A DNA stretch of 64,000 bases from Zeus faber. Its lineage: Eukaryota > Chordata > Actinopteri > Zeiformes > Zeidae. The notes beneath the pieces were generated by a model. The model searched no databases. It had not been told where the DNA came from and saw only the letters and a list, made by a program, of their open reading frames with translations. The stretch covers positions 62,001-126,000 of the forward strand of contig OY482862.1 of NCBI GenBank assembly GCA_960531495.1, given 5' to 3'. The position numbers and the translations under genes were made by a program. Below, piece after piece: positions 34,430 through 45,800 of this stretch; position 1 is the stretch's first letter; each line of letters starts with the position of its first letter.

Positions 34430-34765
34430 CCAGGCTTGGGTCGGACAGGTTAAGGCATTTGTCCTTGTGTTTGTTCCCTGTCAACAAAACTCAGAGGTTA
34501 CACTGCACAAAGAGCCCTGAATCGAGCCTTCTTGTGAGCAAACTCATTTATAATGTCTTTAAAGTTTAATTTTCTAACTAACTGGTCTTCAATTGAAAGG
34601 ATGGCAAGGCTGTTCGACCTGTCTTGGCACATTGTAGATCTTAAATAGTTCTTTATAAGTTTCAGCTTACTGAATGCACATTCACCTCCAGCAACTGTTA
34701 CAGGCATTGTACATAAGATTCGCAGTGCAACGCACACCTCTCCAAAAATGCTCTGTAGCTGCATC
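34430..34765 (-). pseudogene. hAT transposase C-terminal (dimerisation) fragment
   Basis: The open frame 34764-34498 contains LRILCTMPVTVAGGECAFSK and then LKLIKNYLRSTMCQDRSNSL. This is the hATC dimerisation motif (ExxFSxLkxikxylRstm) of ZMYM-like/hAT transposases. Nothing of the N-terminal BED finger or catalytic core is present, so it is a fragment of a dead element. Confidence 0.75.
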
Positions 34766-35029
34766 TTGTAGGTGGCTCACTGGCCCAAACAATGAGCAAC
34801 AGGTATGCAGCCACCCTGACCCAATCACCGAGATCCAGGTCAGGTGTGGCTGCTCAAACCATCCCATCTCCACACCACAAACCATTAAACTGATCGACAT
34901 TAATTCTTGTTTAACAGCTTCTTCTGTTATAATAGTTGCATTAATGAACAGAAACAGTCTATAATGTATGATATTTAGCTACTTCAAAGCTGTAGATACA
35001 CCCATGTGTGCTATTACAGATGTAAAAAA

Positions 35030-35995
35030 ATGTTTTTTTGACATTTTTCGTATGTCGTTATTGGGATATTTATCTGGGTTGTATATTTTGAAGTATTTGT
35101 GATATTTTTCGGCGTTGTATATTTTTACGTTTTTTGACATAGTATTATGTAGTTTTTGGGATATTTATCTGGGTTGTATATTTTGACGTTTTTCGACATT
35201 GTATATTATGTCGTTTTTTGGGATATTTATCTGGGTTGTATATTTTGACATTTTGGACATATTTTGGCGTTGCATGTTTTGACTTTTTTCGAGATAACAA
35301 GTGTGTCGTTTTTGGAATATTTATCTGGGTTGTATATTTTGACATTTTTGGGATATTTTTCGACGTGGTATATGTTTACATTTTTCGATATAGTATTATG
35401 TCGTTTTTGGGATATTTTTTGGTGTTGTGTATTTTGACTTTTTTCGACATAGTATTATGTCGTTTTTGGGATATTTTTTGGCGTTGTATATTTTGACTTT
35501 TTTCGACATAGTATATTATGTATTTTTTGGGATATTTATCTGGGTTGTATAGTTTGACGTTTTTGGACATATTTTGGCATTGTATATTTTGACTATTTTC
35601 GACTTTTTCCGTATGTCGTTTTTGGGAAATTTATCTGGGTTGTAAATTTTGAAGTATATGTGATATTTTCCGGCGTTGTATATTTTAACATTTTTCGACA
35701 TAGTATTATGTAGTTTTTGGGATATTTTTTATGTTGTATATTGTGACGTTATTCGACATAGTATTATGTCGTTTTTGGGATATTTATCTGGGTTGTATAT
35801 TTTGACGTTTTTGGGACATATTTGGCGTTGTATATTTTGACTTTTTTCGACATAGTATAGTATGTCATTTTTGGGAAAATTTTCTGGGTTGTATATTTTG
35901 ACGTTTTTGAGATATTTTTCGATGTGGTATATTTTGAGGTTTTTCGACATAGTATAGTATGTCGTTTTTGGGATATTTTTCTGCTATTGTATGTC
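35030..35995. repeat. AT-rich minisatellite, about 55-60 bp imperfect units
   Basis: Blocks such as GGGATATTTATCTGGGTTGT, ATATTTTGACGTTTTT and CGACATAGTATTATGTCG recur more than ten times. They differ in order, and some units skip the TATCTGGG block. The strand is strongly T/G-biased (minus strand A/C-rich). It ends directly beside the Tc1-like element at 36,021. Confidence 0.9.
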
Positions 35996-36020
35996 TGTGA
36001 GCTCTCTGCTCACAGACATA

Positions 36021-37338
36021 CACTACTCACAAAAAGTTAGGGGTATTTGGCTTATGGGTGAAATTTATGGAAAATGTAAAAAGTTTACGCTACAGTGATA
36101 TTATATTGTGAAAGTAGGACATTTAAGTAGAAGCATGCAATGGTGATTTCCTCATCTCAAACAATTATTTAAAACAAAAGGCAACAACAGTGGTGGGTAT
36201 ACCACAACAAAACATGTCAATGTCTCAATAACTTGTCATGTGCCCTTGAGCATCAATTACAGCTTGACAACCACGTCTCATGCTGTTCACAAGTCGACTT
36301 ATTGTCTGCTGAGGCATGGCACCACACTCTTCTTGAAGGGCAGCCCTCAGTTCATTGAGGTTCTGGGGTACAGAGTTACGAGCCTCTACACGGCAACTCA
36401 GCTGATCCCATAGGTTTTCTATGGGATTCAGGTCTGGAGAAAGTGCAGGCCACTCCATTTGAGGTACTCCAGTCTCCAGCAGCCGTTCCCTATTGATGCG
36501 ACCTCGATGAGCTGGAGCATTGTCGTCCATGAAGATGAAATTAGGCCTGTGTTGTTCATGCAGGGGCACAATGACTGGATTAATGATGTTATTCAGGTAG
36601 TATGGGCTTGTCACTGTACCATTCACAAAGTGTAGGGCAGTTCTGTATTGACTCGACACATCTGCCCACACTGTAACACCACCACCACCAAAGGCTCGTT
36701 TGGTGACAACAGTGGCTGATGCATAGCGCCCTCCTTGACGTCTCCAACATCGTTGGCGGCCATCATTTCTGCTCAACGTGAATCGACTTTCATCAGAGAA
36801 CAGCACTGAAGCCCACTGGTCCCTCGTCCAGCGTAAATGCTCCCTGGCCCATGGAAGACGATGATGCCTGTGCCTGGTGGTGTGGTCAGGTACCCTTGCA
36901 GGTCGTCTAGCACGCAGACCACGCTGATGTAAACGGTTTCGAATGGTCTGAGTTGACAATTGGGTGCCTCTCACCTCCCTTAAATGTGCCTGGAGTTGAG
37001 TGGCATTCATCATCCGGTTCCGCAGGGCACTGTTCACAATGAAGCGGTCATCAGTGTGGGATGTGGCCAAAGGACGTCCACTTCTATGCCTTTCTGTGAC
37101 TCTTCCAGTCTCTCTGTATCTCTGTAAGAACCTGCTGATGACACTCTGAAAACACTCTAAGCTCAGTGGCCACTTCCCTCTGAGAACATCCTGTTTGAAG
37201 CCTCGCAATGGCAAGGTACTGTTGATTAATTGTTAGGTGTCGTCTTGGTCTCATGATGTCAAAATGTGAACAGCATGATGAAGGCTCATCCTGAAACTTC
37301 ACCCGAAAGCCCAATATCCCTAACTTTTGTGAGTAGTA
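36021..37338 (-). mobile_element. Tc1/mariner-like transposon, near full length
   Basis: About 1.32 kb bounded by inverted repeats CACTACTCACAAAAAGTTAG and AACTTTTGTGAGTAGTATA, with TA at the ends. It encodes a transposase on the minus strand. It is the probable parent type of the two deleted copies at 5,503 and 29,605, which share its ends. Confidence 0.9.
36225..37214 (-). CDS. Tc1-like transposase (open for 329 codons, N-terminal frameshift)
   Basis: This is a cut-and-paste DDE transposase. The frame has a second HTH region (VISRFLQRYRETGRVTERHR), then SVLFSDESRFTLSRNDGRQR (first Asp), GGVTVWADVSS, and FIFMDDNAPAHRGRINRERL (second Asp). The acidic third residue lies in SPDLNPIENLWDQLSCRVEA. 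The Asp-to-Glu spacing fits DD34E. The first helix-turn-helix (RRHLTINQQYLAIARLQTGC) lies in another frame at 37,240-37,150, so a frameshift near 37,150-37,200 separates it. The protein is probably inactive unless this is repaired, but the core is unusually intact. Confidence 0.88.
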   Translation of the reverse strand: MPLRGFKQDVLRGKWPLSLECFQSVISRFLQRYRETGRVTERHRSGRPLATSHTDDRFIVNSALRNRMMNATQLQAHLREVRGTQLSTQTIRNRLHQRGLRARRPARVPDHTTRHRHHRLPWAREHLRWTRDQWASVLFSDESRFTLSRNDGRQRCWRRQGGRYASATVVTKRAFGGGGVTVWADVSSQYRTALHFVNGTVTSPYYLNNIINPVIVPLHEQHRPNFIFMDDNAPAHRGRINRERLLETGVPQMEWPALSPDLNPIENLWDQLSCRVEARNSVPQNLNELRAALQEECGAMPQQTISRLVNSMRRGCQAVIDAQGHMTSY

Positions 37339-38100
37339 TATATGTATCATCCTACATGCACAGCTTGATGGATCTTGGTCAGATTATTTGTCAATGATAT
37401 ATCTAACATAATTGGTGTGCAAATGCCAGCCCAGTTCTTCAGCAGACTTGCATATGGCATGTGTACACATAACCAATAGATGTCTGGAATTGTTGCTTGT
37501 CCAATTGTATAAGTTATCTGAGTTTGGTTACAGCAGTCGTTATCCCTACTGGAACTCCAGGGTAACAGTTACTTCTTGATATAGGTGAGAGAAGGAATGG
37601 TGCTTTCACTGAGTGAGGCATTTTTGTACATACATAGCATGAATGATCTGCACCATACTCCTCTTTAACTGAATGATTCAAAACCTCCACCACATATTTA
37701 GTTGAAATGAATGTCCAGTGGAGTCAACATTTAATCATGGGTGGACTACGTTAGTGACAGAATGTTTATTTCTCATTTAGGGCTTTTCTTCTGGATCTGG
37801 TGTGAGTGAGAGTGGGGTGGGGGAGCGGCTATTTTTTAAGTCATGCTGTGGAACTGTGTTCCAAAGTTGGATGATCAACAGGACAATGGCATTGATGATG
37901 AGAAAGCTGATCACACAGACGTGACCAATCTTTTCCTATTGATGCGGCGTCATCATTTTGTTGCACAATTACAAGTCTTTGCCACTTTAGTGGCAGTCCT
38001 CTTCAGAGACAGAGGTTACCAGCACATACTCCGTTGGGATCGTCATCTCAGTTGACGTCTGATGATTCTCCATCATTGTCGTTTATTTGGTCCCCTGGAA
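37339..38100. other. Unassigned segment between Tc1 element and ERV A
   Basis: This is AT-rich DNA without a supported gene. It may contain the 3' part (env or LTR) of ERV A, but I could not identify an LTR boundary or polypurine tract. Confidence 0.4.
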
Positions 38101-38139
38101 AGTTGCGGAATTTCTTACAATGAGATACGTGTACCCACG

Positions 38140-39350
38140 TTGGTCATTCTGTTCCAGCTTTTCCTGGAACTCTGCGGAAATAGTGAATCACCACCCAGTC
38201 ACCAAGTCGGAGGTCTTGTAGTGGTCCTTTAAGTGGAATGGGTAGGGTTGCTTTGACCTGGGACCAGACAGACTTCAACACTTGGGTGAGAGACATACAA
38301 TATGACAACATTACTTGGTCCACGTGATGTAATTCATCCCTGGCTTTAATGGACGGAGACCGACCTAATTGTATTGACCTTCCAGTCAGCACTTCATGCA
38401 AAGATAGTCCTGTCACACCATGTGATCATCCCTCGCATTCCCATCATTACTAATGGCAGGCAAGAAACCAATCGAGTTTGGTTTCAGCCATGGTTTTTGC
38501 TAGTTTATTTTCTATTGTTCCACTGGCTCTTTCCACAGCACTACCACTTTGTGGATGGTATGAGCAATGAAACTTTATCTGGATCCCTAGATAAGCAGAG
38601 AGCTCCTTCAACACTTGGTTGGTAAAGTGACTACCATTATCCAAGCTTACCTTCATTGGGATCCCCCAGCGCAGAATGATTTCTGTCAGTAGTGCTTTTG
38701 CCATGGCACTGGCATCGTTCGTTTTACACGAGAACACTTCAATCCAAATTCGAAACCAGCTAAACTTTCACTGCATGCAGCAGAGAACACTGCTGGAGAC
38801 TCTGCATATCCTTGTGGTATGCTAGTCCATGTGTAACGTTTCCCTTGAAAAGTGAAAGCAAACCAAGATTGTGAGTCTTTGTCTACTGGGATACTAAAGA
38901 AAGCATTTGCAAGGTCAATAACGGTGAAACATTTTGGTGTACCCGGGACTTAGGACAAAATCGTAGTGGGATTAGGAACTACAGGCGCCCTGCGGTGAAC
39001 AGTGTAATTTACAGCGCGAAAATCATTCACAAAATGCCATGAGACTCCATCCAACTTCTTAACAGACAGTATTGGTGTATCGCATGGAGATGAGGGACAC
39101 GGTACAACAATGCCTGCTTCCAAGAGCAATTCAAACACTGGGGTTAAACCTAACACAGCGTCTGGTCGCAACGGATATTGTGGTTTATGTGGTCGGTGGG
39201 AGGATTTTGGTGTGACCATGAGGGGAGTTTCCCCCTTCATTAGTGCAACATCATATTTGGTTGTGGCCCAGATGATCTCAAACACCCCCTCTAATATGAG
39301 GTGTTCCTCAGAGATACAGTTTGCAAAATCCCTGTAATGTTGCTTTTGTT
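38140..39350 (-). pseudogene. ERV A pol: RT start and integrase (degenerate)
   Basis: At 39,285-38,950 the frame has PLRPDAVLGLTPVFELLLEA and CDTPILSVKK, typical of the RT fingers of gamma-type retroviruses. At 38,737-38,450 the integrase core shows RWGIPMKVSLDNGSHFTNQV and a Glu in AVERASGTIENK. The C-terminal domain at about 38,240-38,160 has LGDWVVIHYFRR. The RT palm and RNase H between them are largely lost, with only a short PCDTP-to-PTTILS segment kept. Confidence 0.7.
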
Positions 39351-39354
39351 GTAA

Positions 39355-39647
39355 TGTTGTGGAAAAATCACTCTGGAGAAGAGGATCTTTTAAGATAATT
39401 TATTATAAAAATATCTGAGTTTGTCTCTGCAGAAGACAAGACTGTCTAAATACACAGATACATACCCTTTTATAATATCTAGCCCGGAAGTGTGTCCTTG
39501 GCTGAATATTCCAACAATTCATCTAATTAAATAGTGCTGACTGACTTATCTCTTAGGAGTGGCATTGAGTGAGAACCCAACACTCAGTCCACTATTTCAA
39601 TAGCAAAAACAATGTATTCTTCTAAGTTCTGTGACCTTTCCCCTACA
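39355..39647 (-). repeat. ERV B 3' LTR
   Basis: 293 bp, TG...CA. It aligns over its length with the interrupted 5' LTR. The plus-strand sequence directly right of it (TGCCCCCCTTTTGGGG) is the complement of a purine tract, as expected upstream of a 3' LTR. Confidence 0.85.
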
Positions 39648-40601
39648 TAATGCCCCCCTTTTGGGGTTACCAAGCCCCAAACATTAATTTCTTGCAAAGC
39701 AATTGAGTACATATCCCCTGAAGGGGGTTCTTGCTTACCTGCATTACAAAACCATTGCTATATAATCAGAAAAAGATTACCAAATATAAATCTCACTTAT
39801 GGCAGATGTGTTTACCAAATATGTGGTGTGTTTAAAATGCTTAGAATATAGTGAGTACAGGCTGGAACTCTTTTGATACATGTCTTTTTGAATCCAAACT
39901 GGATCACTTTTGACACTGCAATCCATGGGATGTACAGAGGCCATATCTATACTGATATGAGATTTCCTGTAAAAGTAATTAGTACACAAATACTTGATTT
40001 TACTCGCTGTCGGCGTTCCAACGCAGATCCCTCATTGGTGACACAGGATGTCTTCCTGCATGTCACTTCGTTGTAGCTTGGCACGCGACTGTTGGAGTAG
40101 AACACTGCTTCCATACTCATTAGGTTCCAATGCAGCTCTAGGCTCTACAGTGGGGAAGTGTAGATTTCCTCACTGTACAGTGGGGGCAGCATTCAGCATT
40201 CACCTACCGTAATCGTCTGTTGAAGACTGATAGTCTTCCAGTCATCCATCTCTGGATCCTTAGGAGTATTACTGCAGGTAGGCCTTACTGCTCCATCATG
40301 AATGGTCATCACCTCCATCGACTGGTGACTTGGCAAAACCATGAAATTCTCGTCCCAGCCAGGTTGTTAGTAGTCTGGTCTTAATAAGACATGAAGGAAA
40401 CACTTAAACCTTCCCAGCCTTCCTTCAAAAATATCTGTTGTGGGGTGAATGGAATCCATCTGAATGGTGAGGTCACTGGATCACTTCCAGGTGAGTTTTG
40501 TAACCACGAGTTGAAAGTCAGGCCATAACTTGAATTATTTGTTTTAGGGCGGGGTCACAACTACTTGGTTTTCACCATCGTTCCTTCTACATGTTTTTTC
40601 C

Positions 40602-41094
40602 CCTGTGTGAACGATCGTTCTGGCTCAGTGCCAGGGAATGAGGAAGAGGAGGCAGGCAGAGACGAAACAGCGCCAGTTGGCGTGTTTATTAACAAGTCTC
40701 TTAAATCAAAGGTGGCTCGTGGGCCGAAGAAGAAACTCAGGGCTCGCAGGCCAATATATATAAATAGTTCTGGTTTATCCGTGGATCCCCACTTCCTGGC
40801 TCTCCAGCTGTCCGTGTCAGATCGTGCCTCTCAGGCTAGAATCAGCGGAATCCCTGCTGATGAGGCTGATCCCCAGCACCAGAGCAGCCCCGGGATGGGA
40901 GACTGCACTTCCTGTCTGCAGCCGCGGCTTGGCCCCGCCCCCTTGGTCCACCACAGACTGATGGGAATTTTATTGATTACATTGCTATGTTGTGTAACCA
41001 TAGCCATATAAACTTTTTTGTGTAACAATATTTATAAATCTATGTAATCACAGAAACATTTATGCACACACATAATAAATGTCCACCACATACC
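40602..41094 (-). repeat. Element C 3' LTR (left)
   Basis: Shares about 440 bp with 43,895-44,338, including GGCCAATATATATAAATAGT (TATA region, read on minus), GGATCCCCACTTCCTGG and TTGGTCCACCACAGACTGAT. Read on minus it runs TGTGGTGG... to ...GTTCACACA, with AATAAA near the end. Confidence 0.65.
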
Positions 41095-41099
41095 CCACC

Positions 41100-41742
41100 A
41101 TCGTACTTAGGCTGGGCAGTGTCCGTTCTTCAGCCGCAAATTCCAGCACAAACCTCCTATAGTATCCGGCTAGCCCCAAAAACTGCTTTACCTTCTACTT
41201 AGTCTTAGGTCTGGGCGTGTTTGCGACTGCGGCGGTCTTATCCATCTGTGGTCGGAGCAGGCCCCCCCCCCAAGTGGTACCCCAAATACCGTACCTACCT
41301 CCGCCCAACCACGCACTTCTTTGGGTTGGCAGTGAGCCCCGCGCGCCTCAGGGAAGCTGGCACTGTGCTCACATGTTGCATATACCGCTCTCATGTATCG
41401 CTATGAATAATGACATAGTCTAAATATGCGGTGGCAAATGCTGCATGCGGTCGCAGGACCCTGTCCATGAGTCTCTGACAGGCCGCGGGGGCACCAAACA
41501 ACCTGAACAGAAGCACTTGAAATTGGTAAAGGACTTGCGTAGTGGAGAAGGCCGATTTTTACTTGGACTGCTGGGACAAGGAAATCTGCCAGAAGCCCTT
41601 GGTTAAATCCAGCGCCGCAAAAACCGAGCCATACGTAATGGGTCGAGAAGCTCGTCGACGTGGGGCATCGATCTTTGACACCGTTCACCTGCCGGTAATC
41701 TACGCAGAACTGTACTGACCCATCAGCCTTATCCACTGGCAC
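41100..41742 (-). pseudogene. Element C RT / RNase H
   Basis: It starts PVDKADGSVQFCVDYRQVNG, a gypsy RT fingers motif. At about 41,195-41,120 it has FLGLAGYYRRFV (after the RT thumb). The YxDD region lies near 41,430-41,400 in another frame. Several frameshifts break it. Confidence 0.65.
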
Positions 41743-42179
41743 GATGGGGCTGGACCATTCACTCGTAGATTCCTCTATTACTGCACTGCACTATTTTCCG
41801 TTTGTTTTCGGGGAGGTGATACGTTCATCTCCACATGATGGAATATGAGGGGCGTATGGCTGGGAGGGGAGAGAACACGTCAGCAAAGTGCTGCTGCAGC
41901 GACGTGACGTCCGCTGGCTGGGAGAGTCACTTAACAGAGCCACAGTGTGATGTGCCGGCTTTGGAACCTCCGGATCCAACTTCTCCCTCTCAATTGTCGC
42001 TGTGGCCAGTGCCACGGGCACGCCTTCCCTCCATTTTTTTAGGGGGTTTAGGTGGTAAATTTAAGCAGACCCCCCCCCTATCTATGCATTTGACCTCATA
42101 ATCGACCTCATAATTGAGCGGACACCTAGTAACCCATACGGTTCGCACAGTCTGCGTGACATAAACAGTGCGGTCAGGA

Positions 42180-42570
42180 TTAACATCGGAATAGATGACC
42201 TTTAACAGAGCCTGTCACATTTTTGGCCGTAATTCTGCGCAACGGCACTGCTTCTGGGTCTAGGGTCGCGTAATTCACTTGGACTAACACGAATCGATAG
42301 CCCTGAACACTACAGTCTAATGGCCCAATGAGATCCATAGCGATTCTCTCGAATGGAGTCTCGACTAAGGGGAGGGAATAGCTAGTGGATTCACCCGCTG
42401 GCACTCGGACAGGCAGCACAGCGCCGCCGCACATCCGCCCAGATGCCCGGCCAATAGAAACAGAACATTATCCGCTCGAGAGTTTTTTCGTGTCCTCGGT
42501 GACCGGCCATCGGGTTATAATGAGCCGCCTGGGAAACTAAATCCCGATGGCTTTTAGGGACTTACAATTG
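42180..42570 (-). pseudogene. Element C integrase
   Basis: The order is an HHCC-type region (PMAGHRGHEKTLERIMF near 42,510-42,460, then C-x2-C near 42,440-42,420), then ETPFERIAMDLIGPLDCSVQ (first catalytic Asp) and YRFVLVQVNYATLDPEAVPL. It precedes RT in the element's reading direction. Confidence 0.65.
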
Positions 42571-42595
42571 GGTAACTTCTTCTTCTGACTGAGCG

Positions 42596-43024
42596 TCATG
42601 GTTCACTCGATGAACTCGATGAATCTCCAATTACCGCATAGGTCTGCGGTGCTGGTATCGGCCGATCCCTCGTCAACTCCCGCACCGCGTCCTGGCGCAG
42701 GTCCCTCAGTGGGCCCCTCTCTGGTCCGGTGCTGTAGGCTCTCGTATGGGCATAGGCCTCCGCGAGGGCTACGGCGGCTTGGAGGGAAGCTGGAGGGTGG
42801 CATCTCACCCAGCTAGCTGGGAGATTGTTCACGAACTGTTCTGTGGCCACAGCCTCGACGATCTGGTGCAGGGAGTGCCCCTCCGGTCTGAGCCACTGCT
42901 GGGCCACGTCCAGGAGTTGCTGGGCATGCAGGAACGGCTGGCCCACGTTGTCATAAGGAAGTGACTGGAGGCACAGGCGGTGGCCCCAGGTGTCCTCCTG
43001 ACCCATTCCATCACCACCCTCCAT
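42596..43024 (-). pseudogene. Element C gag (SCAN-like)
   Basis: The frame contains FLHAQQLLDVAQQWLRPEGH and IVEAVATEQFVNNLPASWVR, then AYAHTRA. This helical pattern resembles gag capsids related to SCAN domains, known from Gmr1-type elements. No zinc knuckle was seen. Confidence 0.6.
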
Positions 43025-43360
43025 AGCTCATACACTGCTCAGGCAGTAGGGCATGCGCCGCCAGCTGGGCTTCTCCTGTGAGGAGGGGAACGAGCAGCTA
43101 CGCCTGCTCGCGGTCTGTTGGACGCCTCGGCCATTTGTTCAAAGTTGGCGGGGAACGTCTTGGGATCATCCTCCCCAGTCATCATCCTCCCCCGTCATCC
43201 TCTGTAACGGGGGAACGGAAAGCCCAGTGGTCGTTCCTCGCCAGTTCTGGTGCGCTTCCGAAGGAGGATCGCCCCCTGGTCCCGCTCGCGGGATCTCGCC
43301 ATCTCTTAGAACTGCAGGGCTTGTTGTTCCTGCATTATGGCGAGGGCCGCCACCATCTGT

Positions 43361-43729
43361 GGCACAGCGTTGCAGTGCATTGCACTGCTGCCTCACAGCA
43401 AGAAGGTCCTGGATTTTCCTGCCTGGGGCGCTGTTGGCACTGTGCTCCGGCGGGTTATCTCCCAATTTAGGAGCCTTTCTGTGAGGAGTTTGCATATTCT
43501 CCCTGTGTTCACATGGGGTTTTCTCCATCTAACAACAGTAAGGACCCCCACCAAAAACTTGCTCTCATCATCGTCTGACAAGCGATGGACATTTGGAACC
43601 AGGTCTGGAACCGGGTGCGTCGATGAATGCTGCCCACTGCTCCTGGCTGCCCCCTGGAGGATGGACAAGCCAGGATGGGTCAAATGGAGAGGCCACATTT
43701 CACCGGCCACCATCCAAAAAGCATGTGCA

Positions 43730-43776
<47 letters not shown>

Positions 43777-43828
43777 TGTAGTGTGGTGTGTCGCGTGACG
43801 AATAAAGATTATTCTACTTCTTCTTCAT
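43361..43828 (+). mobile_element. tRNA-derived SINE, family S1, copy c
   Basis: The head reads TGCAGTGCATTGCACTGCTG and CTCACAGCAAGAAGGTCCTG, then GGCGGGTTATCTCCCAATTT, GTTTGCATATTCTCCCTGTG and CTGCCCACTGCTCCTGGCT. A (TG)n array at 43,731-43,771 precedes the 3' end CGTGACGAATAAAG. It is nearly full length and lies inside element C. Confidence 0.85.
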
Positions 43829-43894
43829 TTGGTCCAGTGGGGATGGTGTCCAGGATTCTGCCTCGCGCTGCTCCATGTCTCTGCTCAGGTGCCA

Positions 43895-44047
43895 CCGCTC
43901 GTGGGCCGAAAAAGCAACTCAGGGCTCGCAGGCCAATATATATAAATAGTTCTGGTTTATCCGCGGATCCCCACTTCCTGGATCTCCAGCTTCCGTGTTG
44001 AATCGTGCCTCTCAGGCTGACTCGCCTGCATCCTCCTGCGGACGCGG

Positions 44048-44080
<33 letters not shown>

Positions 44081-44338
44081 ATTATACCTTCCTGTTTTGA
44101 GGATCAGGCGAATCAGCGGAGTCCTTCTGCTGATTAGGATGATCCCCAGCAGCTGAGCACCGCCTGTCTGTAGCAGCGGCTTGGCCCCGCCCCCTTGGTC
44201 CACCACAGACTGATGGGAATTTTATTGATTACATTGCTATGTTGTGTAACCATGACCATGTAAACTTTAGTGTGTAACAATATATCAAAATCTATGTAAT
44301 CACAGAGACATTTATGCACACACATAATGAATGTAATA
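43895..44338 (-). repeat. Element C 5' LTR (right, incomplete)
   Basis: Matches the left LTR from GCTCGTGGGCCGAA to ATTTATGCACACACATAAT. The outer ends do not align, so it is probably truncated or rearranged. It holds an extra (CA)n array at 44,049-44,080. Confidence 0.6.
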
Positions 44339-44989
44339 ATGTAATCACATATCAGCACACAGTGTTAATTCCTACAGACAATCCAGACGCAGCTATCAGT
44401 GTTTAGGCCTCACCGCGAGGCAGTTGCGGAGGGCGAGAAAACATCCCTTCTTTACGAATCTGTGATGCCATACTGACTATATATTGTTTCTGACTTCCCA
44501 AAATAAACTGTTGATCCCAGAGAGCTGCCTTAAGCACATCTCTGATCCAACCCTTCTTCAACCGGCCCTTTTACGAGATAATAAATTCACTTGGAGACAA
44601 AAAGTCATTGTTTATTAGAAAACAGGGCATTCAGCAAAATATCTTTTCTAACAACGACTGGTTGAGTTTGTTTATGGTAGACTGAGGTAGGGGGCTGAGG
44701 GTTCGTTTTTTGTCCTTTTAATACTGGGGCCACATGACTTCCTTCCTCTCAGTTCGAGTCTGAAATGTACCAGATGGTCGAGCAGTATTCATCAGGCAAC
44801 CGTCCGACAGGGGTTTGTCTATTCTGTCATTCATCGCATTCAAATTCCCCTCCCAAACGAATTTTAGATCCGTAGTGGGATTATAGGTTTTCTCATCATG
44901 GCCAGCCTGATGTCTATTGCCTTACATAGTTTTCCTACACTTGTTTCTGGATGGTCCGGCCATTTAAAGATGCTCAGATGTTTAGGGGA

Positions 44990-45500
44990 ACCTAAATAGG
45001 TCAGGCACTCGACCGCACCTGCCGGACGGCTTGTCTAGTATTGAAGTATCTTGTATAGTTATGGTTGAGGGCACATTCAGCTGCAGAGTTTAACGTTTGG
45101 TAGGTGCCATTTTGGCCACATCGTGGATCACACGTAGTCAGCCATTGTTTGACGTGTTGGTCACATTGGGTCCAGCTGAATTTAGTGTTTGTGACATACA
45201 GTTTTTCAGGTCTCGCTTTAGAGCATAAGTAACAGTTACTCAAGTTGTTTTGTTTGCTGGTTTAATGAACCCATTTATACCAGTCGTTGACCTGAGCTTG
45301 TATATAAAGTTTTTCAACTGGGGTTGGGATGGTGAAAGTTGATCTTGACTCCGTCCCCTTTTTTGTCCCCCCTTGTTGTTTTACAAAGTCGGCAGAAGCA
45401 TTCTTGACTTCTCTTACCGCTTGTTTTATCATGGAGAGTCCCATGTCCCAAGTCCCATGATAGGCCAGAGCTCCTAGTGGGAGTTTCTTAAGGAACCGAG
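44990..45500 (-). pseudogene. ERV B env-like fragment
   Basis: Frames at 45,444-45,262 and 45,243-45,001 hold a Cys-rich, Asn-glycosylation-like segment (CYLCSKARPEKLYVTN; NGTYQTL; NYTRYF). Cys spacing and position after pol suggest a retroviral surface glycoprotein. The frames are interrupted and no signal peptide or transmembrane segment was found. Confidence 0.4.
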
Positions 45501-45639
45501 GTCCAGGTCATTGAAGTCAATTGTTGGGAATTCTGCGGCATCTGGGGAGAAGCTTTGACCATTGGTATCATTTGGAGTAGGTCTCAAAATTAATTGGATC
45601 AGCAGTTTTACTCGTGGCTCTGTTCCCATCATTCTGTAT

Positions 45640-45800
45640 GATTTTAGTCTTCATGCTCTAATTGGTACTTGTCTTTGTCTACTTTGAGGATCGGTAGTAT
45701 AGGGGTGTTGCTAACGGGGTGGTGTTCAGGTATAAGCACTCCAGCTTTCAAAAGTCCTGATATTGTCCAGGTGCATCATTTTCCCATGGATTTATCCTGC
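45640..45800 (-). pseudogene. ERV B pol stub (RT fingers only)
   Basis: The minus strand reads LLKAGVLIPEHHPVSNTPIL followed by PILKVDKDKY, the start of a retroviral RT. Sequence to the left passes directly into env-like frames, so nearly all of pol has been deleted. Confidence 0.6.

Larger units (their letters stand above)
40602..44338 (-). mobile_element. Element C: Gmr1-like gypsy element inserted in ERV B
   Basis: A 5'-to-3' minus-strand order of gag (43,024-42,596), integrase (42,560-42,180) and RT/RNase H (41,742-41,100) lies between two related LTR sequences. Those are about 40,602-41,094 and 43,895-44,338. In ordinary Ty3/gypsy elements integrase is last. Integrase before RT is the hallmark of the fish Gmr1 group. 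Stops and frameshifts are frequent. SINE S1 copy c is inserted between gag and the right LTR. Confidence 0.7.

Noticed and set aside
35030..35995. Tandem spaced repeats resembling a CRISPR array, and Lys/Asn/Tyr-rich ORFs there
   Set aside because: Units and spacers all vary and spacers repeat too. The sequence is vertebrate AT-rich minisatellite, and the ORFs come from the repeat.
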